NCBI RefSeq assembly: GCF_004348985.1
Contig: NZ_SMKW01000062.1
Location: forward strand, 1 to 55,409
Length of the DNA: 55,409 nucleotides
Direction: 5' to 3'
Source of the DNA: Saccharopolyspora elongata
Lineage (GTDB): Bacteria; Actinomycetota; Actinomycetes; Mycobacteriales; Pseudonocardiaceae
Numbering within the stretch: position 1 is the first letter of the stretch; the number at the start of each line of letters is the position of its first letter. A program made the position numbers and the translations under genes. The notes below the pieces were generated by a model. It was not told where the DNA came from, searched no databases, and saw only the letters and a program-made list of their open reading frames with translations. Of this stretch, positions 16,256-24,529 are shown piece after piece.

Positions 16256-17101
16256 CTACCTGACCCGCGCGTGGACCAACCGCGAGAGGGTGCCGGGCGA
16301 CAGGCCGTCTCGGCGTTGCCACAGCTCGGGATCGATCGCGTTGCGCTGGTCGGTGTCGTCGACGGAGGTGAAACCGTGATCTCGCAGCTGGGTGCCCATT
16401 TCGGCCGGTGTGAAGCAGCTCAGCCACGGTTCCCCGCCCTCGGAGGCGACCTGTGCCACCGCTTCGGCGTACTCCCGGCCGGTCGCGTCGCGGAGTTCCT
16501 CGGACACGACGTAGTCGGTGACCAGCTGCGTCCCGGGGGCGAATTTTCCAAGTGTGGCAAGGGTTTCGCGCAGCGAGCCGCGGGTGACGTACATGGTCAC
16601 GCCGAGCCAGCCGACGAATGCGGGCCGCGCCGGATCGAATCCGGCGGAGACCAGGGCGTCTCCGAGCGAGTCCGATTCGAAGTCGACCGCGACGTGGGTA
16701 GCGGTGTCCGGAATGTTGATCCCGGCATCCTCCAGCAGGGCGCGCTTCCAGTGCTGGGTCGCCGGGTGGTCGACCTCGAAAACACGGACGCCCAATTCGT
16801 TTCGGTGGGCGAACGTGTCGAGCCCGGCGCCGAGGATCACGTATTGCGCAATCCCGTTCCGCACGGCCGCGGCCAGGCGCTGCTCGGTGTACCGACTGCG
16901 GACGACCGCCTGCGCTCTGGCGCCGCGCAGAATGGGGTGTTCGCCGCTGGCCCGGTGGTAGCCGAGGAGTTCTTCGGCTCGGTCGCCGAGCAGCGGCACC
17001 GCGAGCGAGTCCGCGAAGATGTGCGGTTCGGCATCCACCAAGATGTGTGCGGCGCGAGCGGCAGCCGCCATGAGAGCGGTTCGACTGGATTCTCGATTCA
17101 C
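16256..17101 (-). CDS. Class I SAM-dependent methyltransferase (LCMT/TIGR00027 type)
   Basis: The 281-residue protein contains VILGAGLDTFAHR (SAM-binding motif I) and VFEVDHPATQHWKR, the hallmark of the leucine carboxyl methyltransferase-like family that is strongly expanded in actinobacteria. A conserved GWLGVTMYVTRGSL segment follows. Substrates of these enzymes are mostly unknown; some act on polyketide or lipid carboxylates. It is a single gene. The 92 bp after its start include the 14-bp palindrome at 17158. Confidence 0.8.
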   Translation of the reverse strand: MNRESSRTALMAAAARAAHILVDAEPHIFADSLAVPLLGDRAEELLGYHRASGEHPILRGARAQAVVRSRYTEQRLAAAVRNGIAQYVILGAGLDTFAHRNELGVRVFEVDHPATQHWKRALLEDAGINIPDTATHVAVDFESDSLGDALVSAGFDPARPAFVGWLGVTMYVTRGSLRETLATLGKFAPGTQLVTDYVVSEELRDATGREYAEAVAQVASEGGEPWLSCFTPAEMGTQLRDHGFTSVDDTDQRNAIDPELWQRRDGLSPGTLSRLVHARVR

Positions 17102-17157
17102 GAGACCAAGCTAGCTCACCGAAAATGCATCATATCATAAAAAGGAAAATTGCGAAA

Positions 17158-17171
17158 CAATTCGCGAATTG
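17158..17171. repeat. 14-bp perfect palindrome CAATTCGCGAATTG
   Basis: This AT-rich palindrome lies between the methyltransferase start and the MFS stop, within a stretch that is much more AT-rich than its surroundings (17120-17185). It could be an operator for the methyltransferase or part of a terminator for the MFS operon. Confidence 0.5.
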
Positions 17172-17193
17172 CGATTGCATTTCCTTTCCGCGA

Positions 17194-18495
17194 TCACGTC
17201 CTGGCACGAGTTGAATGCACGGCGTTGTGCTGCGCCGGTTTGCCGAGGTGGCGGGGGATGGCCGCGATCGCCGCCAGGCTGATCAGGTTGACCAGCACCA
17301 CGTAGCCGGAAATCGCGGCCGTGGTGCCGAAGTGGCCGAACAGGGCGGTGCAGATGATCGGCGCGAAACCGCCGCCGAGCACCGCGCCGAGCGAGTACGA
17401 CAGCGACGCGCCCGAGTATCGCCACTCCGGCCGGAACAGCTCGGTGAACAGCGCCGCCTGCGGCGCGTAGGTCGCCGCCACGCCGACCACGTACACGACC
17501 TGGGCCAGCAGGACCATCAGCGCCGCCCTCGTGTCGATCAGCCAGAACAGCGGGAACGCCCACAGCAGGTTCAGCGCGCTGCCGAGCAGGTAGACGTTGC
17601 GCCGGCCGATGCGGTCGGACAGACCGCCGAACAGCGGCGTCAGCGCGAGCCAGGCCACCGAGCCGAGCAGCAGGTTCACCAGCGCAGTCTGCTGGCCCAG
17701 CCCGGTCTCGTCGACGCTGTAGCTGACCAGGTACACCATGAAGATGTAGCCGAGGGTGTTGTTGCCGACGAAGGTGCCGGTGGCCACCAGCAGCGCCGCC
17801 GGCTGGTGCCGGAGCACCTGCGCCACCGGCAGCCTCGCCCGCCGCTGCCGGACCTCGGCGAACACCGGGCTCTCCACCACCCGCAGCCGGATGTAGAGGC
17901 CGAGCAGCACCAGCACGATGCTGAGCAGGAACGGGATCCGCCAGCCCCAGGAGGCGAACTGCTCGCCGGAGGTGGTGCCGCGCACCGCCAGGAAGACCAA
18001 TGTGGACAGCACCATGCCCAGCGGGGTGCCGATCTGGGCGTAGGAGCCGAACAGCCCGCGCCGGTTGCGCGGCGCGTGCTCGACGGCCATCAGCGCGGCC
18101 CCGCCCCACTCGCCGCCCGCGCTGATTCCTTGGAGCACCCGGCAGAGCACCAGCGCCAGCGGCGCCCACGCGCCCCACGCGTGGTAGTTCGGCAGCAGGC
18201 CGATGGCCATCGTCGAGCAGCCCATCACCAGCAGCGAGAACACCAGCATCGACTTGCGGCCGATGCGGTCGCCGAAGTGCCCCATCAGCACCCCGCCCAG
18301 CGGCCGGGCCACGAACCCGATCGCGAGCGTGGAGAACGCGGCCAGCTTCCCGGCGGTGGGGGAGAGGTCGGGGAAGAACTGCGGGGCGAAGATCAGCGCC
18401 GACGCGGTGCCGTAGAGGAAGTAGTCGTACCACTCGATGGTGGTGCCAACCATGCTGGCGAGCCTGGCGCGGCGCGCCTGTTCCGCGTTGCTCAT
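17194..18495 (-). CDS. MHS-family MFS transporter of the homoprotocatechuate cluster
   Basis: The 433-residue, 12-helix protein shows the metabolite:H+ symporter pattern: GTTIEWYDYFLYGTASAL in TM1, GHFGDRIGRKSMLV between TM2 and TM3, and GGEWGGAALMAVEHAPRNRRG at TM5. MHS proteins import organic and aromatic acids. Placement directly downstream of hpaD suggests uptake of 4-hydroxyphenylacetate, homoprotocatechuate or a related acid. The ATG at 18495 has GAGGCGG upstream; ATG 18537 is an alternative that adds 14 residues. A 13-bp-arm inverted repeat lies between the two genes. Confidence 0.82.
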   Translation of the reverse strand: MSNAEQARRARLASMVGTTIEWYDYFLYGTASALIFAPQFFPDLSPTAGKLAAFSTLAIGFVARPLGGVLMGHFGDRIGRKSMLVFSLLVMGCSTMAIGLLPNYHAWGAWAPLALVLCRVLQGISAGGEWGGAALMAVEHAPRNRRGLFGSYAQIGTPLGMVLSTLVFLAVRGTTSGEQFASWGWRIPFLLSIVLVLLGLYIRLRVVESPVFAEVRQRRARLPVAQVLRHQPAALLVATGTFVGNNTLGYIFMVYLVSYSVDETGLGQQTALVNLLLGSVAWLALTPLFGGLSDRIGRRNVYLLGSALNLLWAFPLFWLIDTRAALMVLLAQVVYVVGVAATYAPQAALFTELFRPEWRYSGASLSYSLGAVLGGGFAPIICTALFGHFGTTAAISGYVVLVNLISLAAIAAIPRHLGKPAQHNAVHSTRART

Positions 18496-18539
18496 GGATC
18501 CGCCTCTGCGTTGAGTGGAACCGACCGTTGTGGACATCG

Positions 18540-18583
18540 CCCGTGCGTACTTCGTTGCTATAGCGACAAAAAGTACGCACGGG
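18540..18583. repeat. Long inverted repeat between hpaD and its transporter
   Basis: CCCGTGCGTACTT (18540-18552) pairs exactly with AAGTACGCACGGG (18571-18583). The intervening 18 bases contain a second near-symmetric core, GTTGCTATAGCGAC. It begins 5 bp after the hpaD stop and ends before the MFS start, so it may act as an intra-operon hairpin limiting transporter expression, or as an operator. Confidence 0.65.
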
Positions 18584-18588
18584 GTCGG

Positions 18589-19614
18589 TCAGGGCTGCTG
18601 TAGCTGTGCCTCGGTGGCCACGCCGATCCCGTCTGCGCCGACGTGCACCGTCTCCTCCGACACCGGCGGGTGCACCAGCGGCTTCGGCTTGCCGTCCAAG
18701 CCGAAGGCGGTCGACCCTTCGCGGTACCAGGAGGGAACCACGTCGTGGCCCCAGAAGTCGCGGCGGCGCGGGTCCTGCACGCTCCACCGCGAGGTCGGGT
18801 GGTCGGGGTCGCCGGTGTAGTAGTCGCTGGTGTAGAGCTCCAGCCGGTGGCCGTCGGGGTCGCGCAGGTAGAGGTAGAAGGCGTTGGACACGCCGTGGCG
18901 GCCCGGGCCGCGCTCGATGTGGGCGTGGTCGGCGGTGGCGCCGAGGATGTCGCAGGCCCGCAGGATGTGGTGCGACTCCGGGACGAAGAACGCGATGTGG
19001 TGCAGCCGCGGCCCGGCGCCGCCGGTGAAGGCGATGTCGTGCACCGTCGGCTTGCGGAACATCCACGCCGCGTAGAGCTGGTCGTCGTCCTCGATGGTCT
19101 CGGAGGTGCGGAAGCCGAGCTCGGCGTAGAAGTCGTGCGCGGCCTGCACATCCGGGGTCAGCACGTTGAAGTGGTCGATGCGCGCGGGTTCCGCGCCGCG
19201 CCGCAGGTCGTAGCGCTGCACGTGCCGCGGGCCGTGCTCGGCGTGGTGGAAGAACTCGACCGGGAAGCCCAGCGGGTCCTCGACGCGCACCGCCTCGCCG
19301 ATGCCGCGCGTGGTGCCGGCGGGCACCTCCTGCGTGGGCAGGCCCTTGGCGGCGAAGAACTCCTTGGCGCGCTGGACGTCCTCGGGCGTGCGCACCCGGT
19401 ACGCCAGCCGCCGCAGGCCCGGCTCCGGGGCCTTGCGCAGCACGAGGCTGTGGTGCAGGAACTCCTCGTAACCGCGCAGGTAGATGACCTCGTCGTCCTC
19501 TTCGATGGCAACGAAACCGAGGGCGTCCACCCAGAACCGGCGAGCACGTGGCAGATCGGTGACGGCCAGCTCGGCGTCCGCGGCGCGGACCACGTCGGGA
19601 GCGGGGACAGGCAT
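18589..19614 (-). CDS. hpaD: 3,4-dihydroxyphenylacetate 2,3-dioxygenase (VOC extradiol type)
   Basis: The 341-residue protein has two VOC modules, residues about 10-140 and 150-290. The second holds the metal ligands: His in IDHFNVL, His in RLHHIAFFV, and Glu in GHRLELYTSDYYTGDPDH. This corresponds to the Fe/Mn homoprotocatechuate 2,3-dioxygenases (HPCD/MndD) of actinobacteria, including the long C-terminal tail WSVQDPRRRDFWGHDVVPSWY. It opens the ring of homoprotocatechuate to 5-carboxymethyl-2-hydroxymuconate semialdehyde, the substrate of HpaE encoded at 22925. The ATG at 19614 was preferred; ATG 19635 is possible. It is divergent from the FAH-RraA gene. Confidence 0.88.
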   Translation of the reverse strand: MPVPAPDVVRAADAELAVTDLPRARRFWVDALGFVAIEEDDEVIYLRGYEEFLHHSLVLRKAPEPGLRRLAYRVRTPEDVQRAKEFFAAKGLPTQEVPAGTTRGIGEAVRVEDPLGFPVEFFHHAEHGPRHVQRYDLRRGAEPARIDHFNVLTPDVQAAHDFYAELGFRTSETIEDDDQLYAAWMFRKPTVHDIAFTGGAGPRLHHIAFFVPESHHILRACDILGATADHAHIERGPGRHGVSNAFYLYLRDPDGHRLELYTSDYYTGDPDHPTSRWSVQDPRRRDFWGHDVVPSWYREGSTAFGLDGKPKPLVHPPVSEETVHVGADGIGVATEAQLQQP

Positions 19615-19629
19615 TCGCGCACCTACCAG

Positions 19630-19696
19630 AATCATATATGATTGGATGGCGTTGAAGATTACGCAGCGGCCTCGGGGGCGTCAATAGTCCCTATTG
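19630..19696. promoter_or_regulatory. Two palindromic operator candidates in the hpa divergent region
   Basis: AATCATATATGATT (19630-19643) is a perfect 14-bp palindrome. CAATAG-TCC-CTATTG (19682-19696) is a second inverted repeat about 53 bp away. Both lie between hpaD and the FAH-RraA gene, in unusually AT-rich sequence, and could bind the GntR regulator encoded at 21222. A TTGACA hexamer at 19745 may belong to the rightward promoter, but no good -10 partner was found. Confidence 0.5.
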
Positions 19697-19812
19697 TTGA
19701 AAGAAAACTCGATCAGGTCATTCGGGTGGACGTATCGATCTTGGTTGACATCGTATCTGATTTGGCTTCATCATCTCGGCGAACGGATCGTGCGCCCGAC
19801 GGGAGGAATCCG

Positions 19813-21225
19813 GTGTCGCACCCCTTGGGGCTGTCGCCCAGCAAGATCATCGCGGTGCACCTGAACTACCGCAGCCGCGCGCGGGAGCGCGGCCGGACGC
19901 CCCGGGAGCCGTCGTACTTCCTCAAGCCGCCGTCGTCGCTGGCCGCCGACGGCCAGGCGGCCGTGCGCCCGCGCGGCGCGGAGGCGCTCGGCGTCGAGGG
20001 CGAGATCGCGGTCATCATCGGCGAGCGGGCGCGCAACGTTCCGCTGGAATCCGCCGCGGACCACATCGGCGGCATCGCGGCGGCCAACGACATCGGCTGC
20101 TACGACCTGCGCTACGCCGACCGCGGCTCCAACGTGCGCAGCAAGGGCTCCGACGGCTACACGCCGGTCGGCCCGGCGATCATCGATCCCGCCGACGTGG
20201 ACCTGCGCGATCTGGCCATCCGCCTGTGGGTCAACGGCGAGCTCGTCCAGGAGGACAACTCCGGCGGCCTGCTGTTCGGCTTCGACTACCTGATCGCCGA
20301 CCTGTCCCGGTCGCTCACCCTGGAACCCGGCGACATCATCCTCACCGGCACCCCGGCCGCGCCGCCGATCGTCCGGCCCGGCGACGTCGTCGAGGTCGAG
20401 GTCGGCGATGGCGGCAGGCTCCGGACGGTGATCGCCGAGAGCGACGAACCGATGAGCGGGCCGGGCGCGCTCCCGGCACTGTCCGAAAAGGACCGGAAGG
20501 ACGCCTTCGGCGAACCGGCCGGGCTCGGGCTCTCCGAGGAGACCGAGCGGAACCTGCGCGGCGTCGCCACCGCGACGATCTCCGCCCAGCTGCGCAAGCG
20601 CGGCATCCGCCACGCGTTCATAGAATCGGTCCGCCCGGCCAAGCCCGGCGCCCGGCTGCTCGGTCGCGCCCACACGCTGCGCTACCTGCCGCTGCGGGAA
20701 GACCTCTTCGAGAAGCACGGCGGCGGCTACAACGCGCAGAAGTCCGCGGTCGACTCCATAGGCCCCGGCGAGGTGCTGGTCATCGACGCGCGCGGCGACT
20801 CCCACGCCGGGACGATCGGCGACATCCTCGCACTGCGGGTGCAGCGCGCCGGCGGCGCGGGGATCGTGACCGACGGCGCGGTGCGCGACAGCGGCTCGTT
20901 CGCCGACCTCGACATCCCGACCTTCGCGGCCTTCCAGCACGCCGCAGTGCTCGGCAACCGGCACGTGCCGTGGGAGGACAACGTCGCGATCGCCTGCGGG
21001 GGAGCGCTGGTCGAACCCGGCGACGTCCTCGTCGGCGACGACGACGGAGTGGTCGTCATCCCGCCCGCCCTGGCCGACGAGATCGCCACCGACGCCGCCG
21101 AGCAGGAACGCCAGGAGCGGTTCATCTACCAGCAGGTCGACGCGGGCCATCGCATCGAAGGCCTGTACCCGCTCGGCGGGGAATGGCGGGAGCGGTACCA
21201 GCAGTGGCGGGACGGTGCAGCGTGA
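19813..21225 (+). CDS. FAH-family hydrolase/decarboxylase fused to RraA-like aldolase
   Basis: The 470-residue protein joins two enzymes. Residues about 10-215 form a fumarylacetoacetate-hydrolase domain with metal ligands Glu62, Glu64 (VEGEIAV) and Asp93, plus NVRSKGSDGYTPVGP and GDIILTGTP. These are typical of HpaG-type 5-oxopent-3-ene-tricarboxylate decarboxylase/isomerases. Residues about 235-450 form an RraA/HMG-aldolase domain with GDILALRVQRAGGAG and the Arg358-Asp359 pair in DGAVRDS. In the homoprotocatechuate pathway the first domain would act after HpaE, and the second could cleave a 4-hydroxy-2-oxo acid to pyruvate and an aldehyde. The GTG at 19813 follows GGGAGGA. It is coupled to the regulator gene downstream. 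Confidence 0.82.
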   Translation: MSHPLGLSPSKIIAVHLNYRSRARERGRTPREPSYFLKPPSSLAADGQAAVRPRGAEALGVEGEIAVIIGERARNVPLESAADHIGGIAAANDIGCYDLRYADRGSNVRSKGSDGYTPVGPAIIDPADVDLRDLAIRLWVNGELVQEDNSGGLLFGFDYLIADLSRSLTLEPGDIILTGTPAAPPIVRPGDVVEVEVGDGGRLRTVIAESDEPMSGPGALPALSEKDRKDAFGEPAGLGLSEETERNLRGVATATISAQLRKRGIRHAFIESVRPAKPGARLLGRAHTLRYLPLREDLFEKHGGGYNAQKSAVDSIGPGEVLVIDARGDSHAGTIGDILALRVQRAGGAGIVTDGAVRDSGSFADLDIPTFAAFQHAAVLGNRHVPWEDNVAIACGGALVEPGDVLVGDDDGVVVIPPALADEIATDAAEQERQERFIYQQVDAGHRIEGLYPLGGEWRERYQQWRDGAA

Positions 21226-21902
21226 CTGCGGCGCAGGACGGCGCGTCGAAGTCCGAGATCGCCTACCGGCACCTCCGGCAGCAGATCGTCGAGCGGACCC
21301 TGGCACCGGGCGCGCGGCTGGTGCTCGAGCAGATCGCCCGCGAGCTGGACATGAGCGTGGTCCCGGTGCGGGAGGCGATCCGCCGGCTGGAGGCCGAAGG
21401 CTACGTCAGCTACCAGCGCAACGTGGGCGCGCAGGTCGCCTCGATCGACCCGGACCAGTACCTGAACAGCATGGAAGCGCTGGCGCTGCTGGAGGGCTTC
21501 GCCACCGCCTCGGGCGCGCGGCTGATCAGCGCTGCCGAGCTCGACCGGGCGCGGGCGATCAACCAGGAGCTCAAGCGCAAGGCCGAGCAGGGCGACGCCC
21601 GCGCCTACACCGAGCTCAACCGGGAGTTCCACCGCGCGCTGTGCGGGGCGAGCGCGAACGCGCACTTGCTCGGCCTGCTGGAGCGGGAGTGGTCGCGGCT
21701 GGACCTGATCCGCCGGTCCAGCTTCGCGTTGGTACCCGAGCGCTACGCCGAATCCTTCGCCGAGCACGAGGCGCTGCTGCGGCTCGTCGCCTGCGGCGCG
21801 GCGGAGTCCACTGTGGAGCAGTTCGCGCGGGAGCACACGCTGCGGACCGCTCGCGCGGCCGTGGCCTCGCTGCAGGCGACCGCCGAAGAAGAGGAGCAAT
21901 GA
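21222..21902 (+). CDS. GntR/FCD-family transcriptional regulator
   Basis: The 226-residue protein has an N-terminal winged helix (about residues 10-75, with ARELDMSVVPVREAIRRLEAEGYV). A C-terminal all-helical FCD domain has NREFHRAL and later His residues that usually form a metal/ligand site. Such regulators normally repress aromatic or sugar-acid catabolic genes and respond to a pathway carboxylate. Its place inside the hpa operon suggests autoregulation through the palindromes at 19630-19696. The GTG start overlaps the previous stop, and the gene's TGA overlaps the next ATG. Confidence 0.82.
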   Translation: MTAAQDGASKSEIAYRHLRQQIVERTLAPGARLVLEQIARELDMSVVPVREAIRRLEAEGYVSYQRNVGAQVASIDPDQYLNSMEALALLEGFATASGARLISAAELDRARAINQELKRKAEQGDARAYTELNREFHRALCGASANAHLLGLLEREWSRLDLIRRSSFALVPERYAESFAEHEALLRLVACGAAESTVEQFAREHTLRTARAAVASLQATAEEEEQ

Positions 21903-22819
21903 TGAGGTTCCGCGCCGACCCGACGCAGGTCAGGGGCTCGATCGCGCCGGTGGTCACGCCGTTCACCGCGGACGGCGAACTCGACGAGGCCGGCCTGCGC
22001 AACCTGGTCCGCTGGCAGCTGGCCAATGGCTCGCACGGCATCTCCAGCGGCGGTTCCACCGGCGAGCCCAGCGCCCAGACGCTCGCGGAGCGCAAGCGGT
22101 CGCTGGAGATCGTGGCTGAGGAGACCGCCGACCGGGTGCCCTTCCTGCCGGGCACCGGATCGGCGAAGCTGGACGAGACGCTGGAGCTGACCGGGCACGC
22201 CCGCGACCTCGGCGCCGACATCGCCCTGGTGATCACGCCCTACTACGCCCGGCCCACCCAGGAGGCGCTGTTCACTTGGTACTCGACCGTCGCCGCGGAG
22301 TACCCGGACCTGCCGATCGTGGTCTACAACGTGCCCAGCCGCACCGCGGTCAGCGTCGACCCCGCCACCGTGGCCCGGCTGCGCAGGGCGCACGACAACA
22401 TCGTCGGGATCAAGGAGACCACCAAGGACTTCGAGCACTTCTCGCACGTGCTCAAGGCCTGCGGCCGGGATTTCCTGATGTGGTCCGGCATCGAGCTGCT
22501 GTGCCTACCGCTGCTGGCCATCGGCGGCGTCGGGTTCGTCAGCGCGGTGGCCAACCTGGCGCCGAAGGCGGTCGCGGACATGTACCAGGCCTATGTGGAC
22601 GGTCGGGTGGACGAGGCGATCGACCTGCACTACCGGCTGCACCCGCTGGTGGAGCTGGTGTTCACCGAGACGAACCCGTCCGCGGTGAAGGCGGTGCTCG
22701 CGGAGCGGGGCCTGATCGCCAGCGATCACGTCCGGCCGCCGCTGATCCCGCTCACCGACGGGGGCCGAACCAAGATCGAGTCCCTGCTGGCCGAGGGCGG
22801 CGACCTGATCCCGAGCTGA
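21899..22819 (+). CDS. DHDPS-family lyase of the homoprotocatechuate cluster
   Basis: The 306-residue (beta/alpha)8 enzyme has GGSTGEPSA (51-59), YYARPTQEAL, YNVPSRT with Tyr143, and VGIKETT with Schiff-base Lys172. The motifs resemble DapA closely, but the setting between a GntR regulator and hpaE argues for catabolism. A reasonable role is aldol cleavage of 2,4-dihydroxyhept-2-enedioate to pyruvate and succinic semialdehyde, replacing the absent HpaI. A lysine-biosynthetic DapA is less likely but not excluded. ATG 21899 overlaps the regulator stop; ATG 21902 is also in frame. GAAGAAGAGGAG provides the ribosome-binding site. Confidence 0.75.
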   Translation: MMRFRADPTQVRGSIAPVVTPFTADGELDEAGLRNLVRWQLANGSHGISSGGSTGEPSAQTLAERKRSLEIVAEETADRVPFLPGTGSAKLDETLELTGHARDLGADIALVITPYYARPTQEALFTWYSTVAAEYPDLPIVVYNVPSRTAVSVDPATVARLRRAHDNIVGIKETTKDFEHFSHVLKACGRDFLMWSGIELLCLPLLAIGGVGFVSAVANLAPKAVADMYQAYVDGRVDEAIDLHYRLHPLVELVFTETNPSAVKAVLAERGLIASDHVRPPLIPLTDGGRTKIESLLAEGGDLIPS

Positions 22820-22825
22820 GTGCCG

Positions 22826-22873
22826 CCGCAATTTCCATTGAAATCGAAGGTTCGATTTCCATTGAAATTGCGG
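22826..22873. repeat. Paired ATTTCCATTGAAAT palindromic element, copy 1
   Basis: Two identical 14-mers, ATTTCCATTGAAAT, lie at 22831-22844 and 22855-22868, exactly 24 bp apart. They are framed by CCGCA and TTGCGG so the whole 48-bp unit also folds on itself apart from mismatches at the CCATTG centre. It lies just after the DHDPS-family stop and about 50 bp before hpaE. Related copies are at 36122 and 38386, with a single-site variant at 34433. Confidence 0.85.
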
Positions 22874-22924
22874 ACCTCCGGACTCCGGATCCCGATGGCC
22901 GATGCCGACGACGTGAGGATGCAG

Positions 22925-24421
22925 ATGAGCAACGCACCGGAGCAGGTTCCCGAGCTGATCACCCACTACATCGGCGGCGAGCACGTGCCCAGCGCCGGCG
23001 GGCAGACCTTCGGAGTGCTGGATCCCGCGACCAACACCGAGTACACCCGCGCCGCCGCGGGCCAGGCCGCCGACGTCGACCGCGCGGTCGCGGCCGCGGC
23101 CGAGGCGTTCCGCGAGAGCGGGTGGGCCGACATGCGCAACCGCGCCCGCGCGGGAGTGCTCAACCGGATCGCCGATGGCATCGAGGCCCGCGGCGAGCAG
23201 ATCGCGCGGTGGGAATCCTTCGACACCGGCCTGCCGATCTCCCAGGTCGAGCAGCAGGCCAAGCGCGCGGCGGAGAACTTCCGGTTCTTCGCCGACCTGA
23301 TCGTGGTGCAGACCGAGGAGGCCTACCGGGTCGCCGACGTCCAGCTCAACTACGTGGTGCGCAAGCCGAAGGGCGTGGCCGGGCTGATCACGCCGTGGAA
23401 CACGCCGTTCATGCTGGAGAGCTGGAAGCTGGCGCCCGCGCTGGCGTCCGGTTGCACGGTGGTGCTCAAGCCGGCCGAGTGGTCGCCGCTGTCGGTGAGC
23501 CTGCTGCCGGAGATCTTCGCCGAGGCGGGAGTGCCCGCCGGGGTGTTCAACATCGTGCACGGCATCGGCGAGCAGGCCGGCGACGCGCTGGTCCGGCATC
23601 CGGACGTGCCGGTGCTGTCGTTCACCGGCGAGACCGCCACCGGCCAGGTGATCATGCGCAACGCCGCCGACGGGCTCAAGGGCCTGTCGATGGAGCTCGG
23701 CGGCAAGTCACCGAACATCATCTTCGCGGACGCCGACCTGGACGCGGCGCTGGACAGCGCGATCTTCGGGGTGTTCTCGCTCAACGGCGAGCGCTGCACG
23801 GCGGGTTCGCGGGTGCTGGTGCACCGCAGCATCTACGCCGACTTCGTGCGGCAGCTGGGGAAGCGCGCCGCGCGGTTCAAGGTCGGTCCGCCCGGCGACC
23901 GGTCCACCGAGCTGGGTGCCCTGATCCACCCGGAGCACTTCGACAAGGTGATCGGCCACGTGGCGAAGGCCGAGGCGGAGGGCGCGCGGCTGGTCACCGG
24001 CGGCAAGCGGCCGGATCACCTGCCGGACGGCAACTTCCTGGAGCCGACGGTGTTCGCCGACGTCACCCCGGAGCACACGCTGTTCCGGGAGGAGGTGTTC
24101 GGCCCGGTGGTGGCGGTGACACCCTTCGACGACGAGGCCGAGGCGGTGCGGCTGGCCAACGACACGAAGTACGGCCTGGCGGCCTACGTGTGGACCAACG
24201 ACCTCAAGCGCGGCCTGCGGGTGGCCAACCAGGTCGAGGCGGGCATGCTCTGGCTGAACTCGCACAACATCCGGGACCTGCGGACACCGTTCGGCGGCAT
24301 CAAGGCCAGCGGAGTGGGTCACGAGGGAGGCACCCGGAGCATCGACTTCTATACGGACCAGCGCATCGTGCACGCCTGGATCGCCGATGGCGGCCTGCCC
24401 CGCTTCGGCGGCACCAGCTGA
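22925..24421 (+). CDS. hpaE: 5-carboxymethyl-2-hydroxymuconate semialdehyde dehydrogenase
   Basis: From ATG 22925 the protein is 498 residues, close to known HpaE enzymes. It has the aldehyde dehydrogenase NAD-binding segment TPWNTPFML and LSFTGETATG, the general base Glu257 in SMELGGKSPN, and the nucleophile Cys291 in GERCTAGSR. PFGGIKASGVGHEGG near the C-terminus is typical of the HpaE branch. It oxidises the ring-cleavage semialdehyde made by HpaD. GAGG at 22914-22917 favours 22925 over in-frame ATGs at 22895 and 22919. The paired palindrome lies in its leader. Confidence 0.85.
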   Translation: MSNAPEQVPELITHYIGGEHVPSAGGQTFGVLDPATNTEYTRAAAGQAADVDRAVAAAAEAFRESGWADMRNRARAGVLNRIADGIEARGEQIARWESFDTGLPISQVEQQAKRAAENFRFFADLIVVQTEEAYRVADVQLNYVVRKPKGVAGLITPWNTPFMLESWKLAPALASGCTVVLKPAEWSPLSVSLLPEIFAEAGVPAGVFNIVHGIGEQAGDALVRHPDVPVLSFTGETATGQVIMRNAADGLKGLSMELGGKSPNIIFADADLDAALDSAIFGVFSLNGERCTAGSRVLVHRSIYADFVRQLGKRAARFKVGPPGDRSTELGALIHPEHFDKVIGHVAKAEAEGARLVTGGKRPDHLPDGNFLEPTVFADVTPEHTLFREEVFGPVVAVTPFDDEAEAVRLANDTKYGLAAYVWTNDLKRGLRVANQVEAGMLWLNSHNIRDLRTPFGGIKASGVGHEGGTRSIDFYTDQRIVHAWIADGGLPRFGGTS

Positions 24422-24529
24422 AGCCCGCTCGCGCGTGCCGCACGCGTCGGGTGTGCGGAATGTGGCGCGTGAGGAGCGCTGGGTCACGTTTCGCCCCGCG
24501 GAGCAGGGAACATCGGCTAAGGTGGCAGC

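Noticed and set aside
21899..22819. Lysine-biosynthetic DapA
   Set aside because: Motifs alone would allow it, but the gene lies inside a regulated catabolic operon between a GntR gene and hpaE, so a biosynthetic role is less likely.
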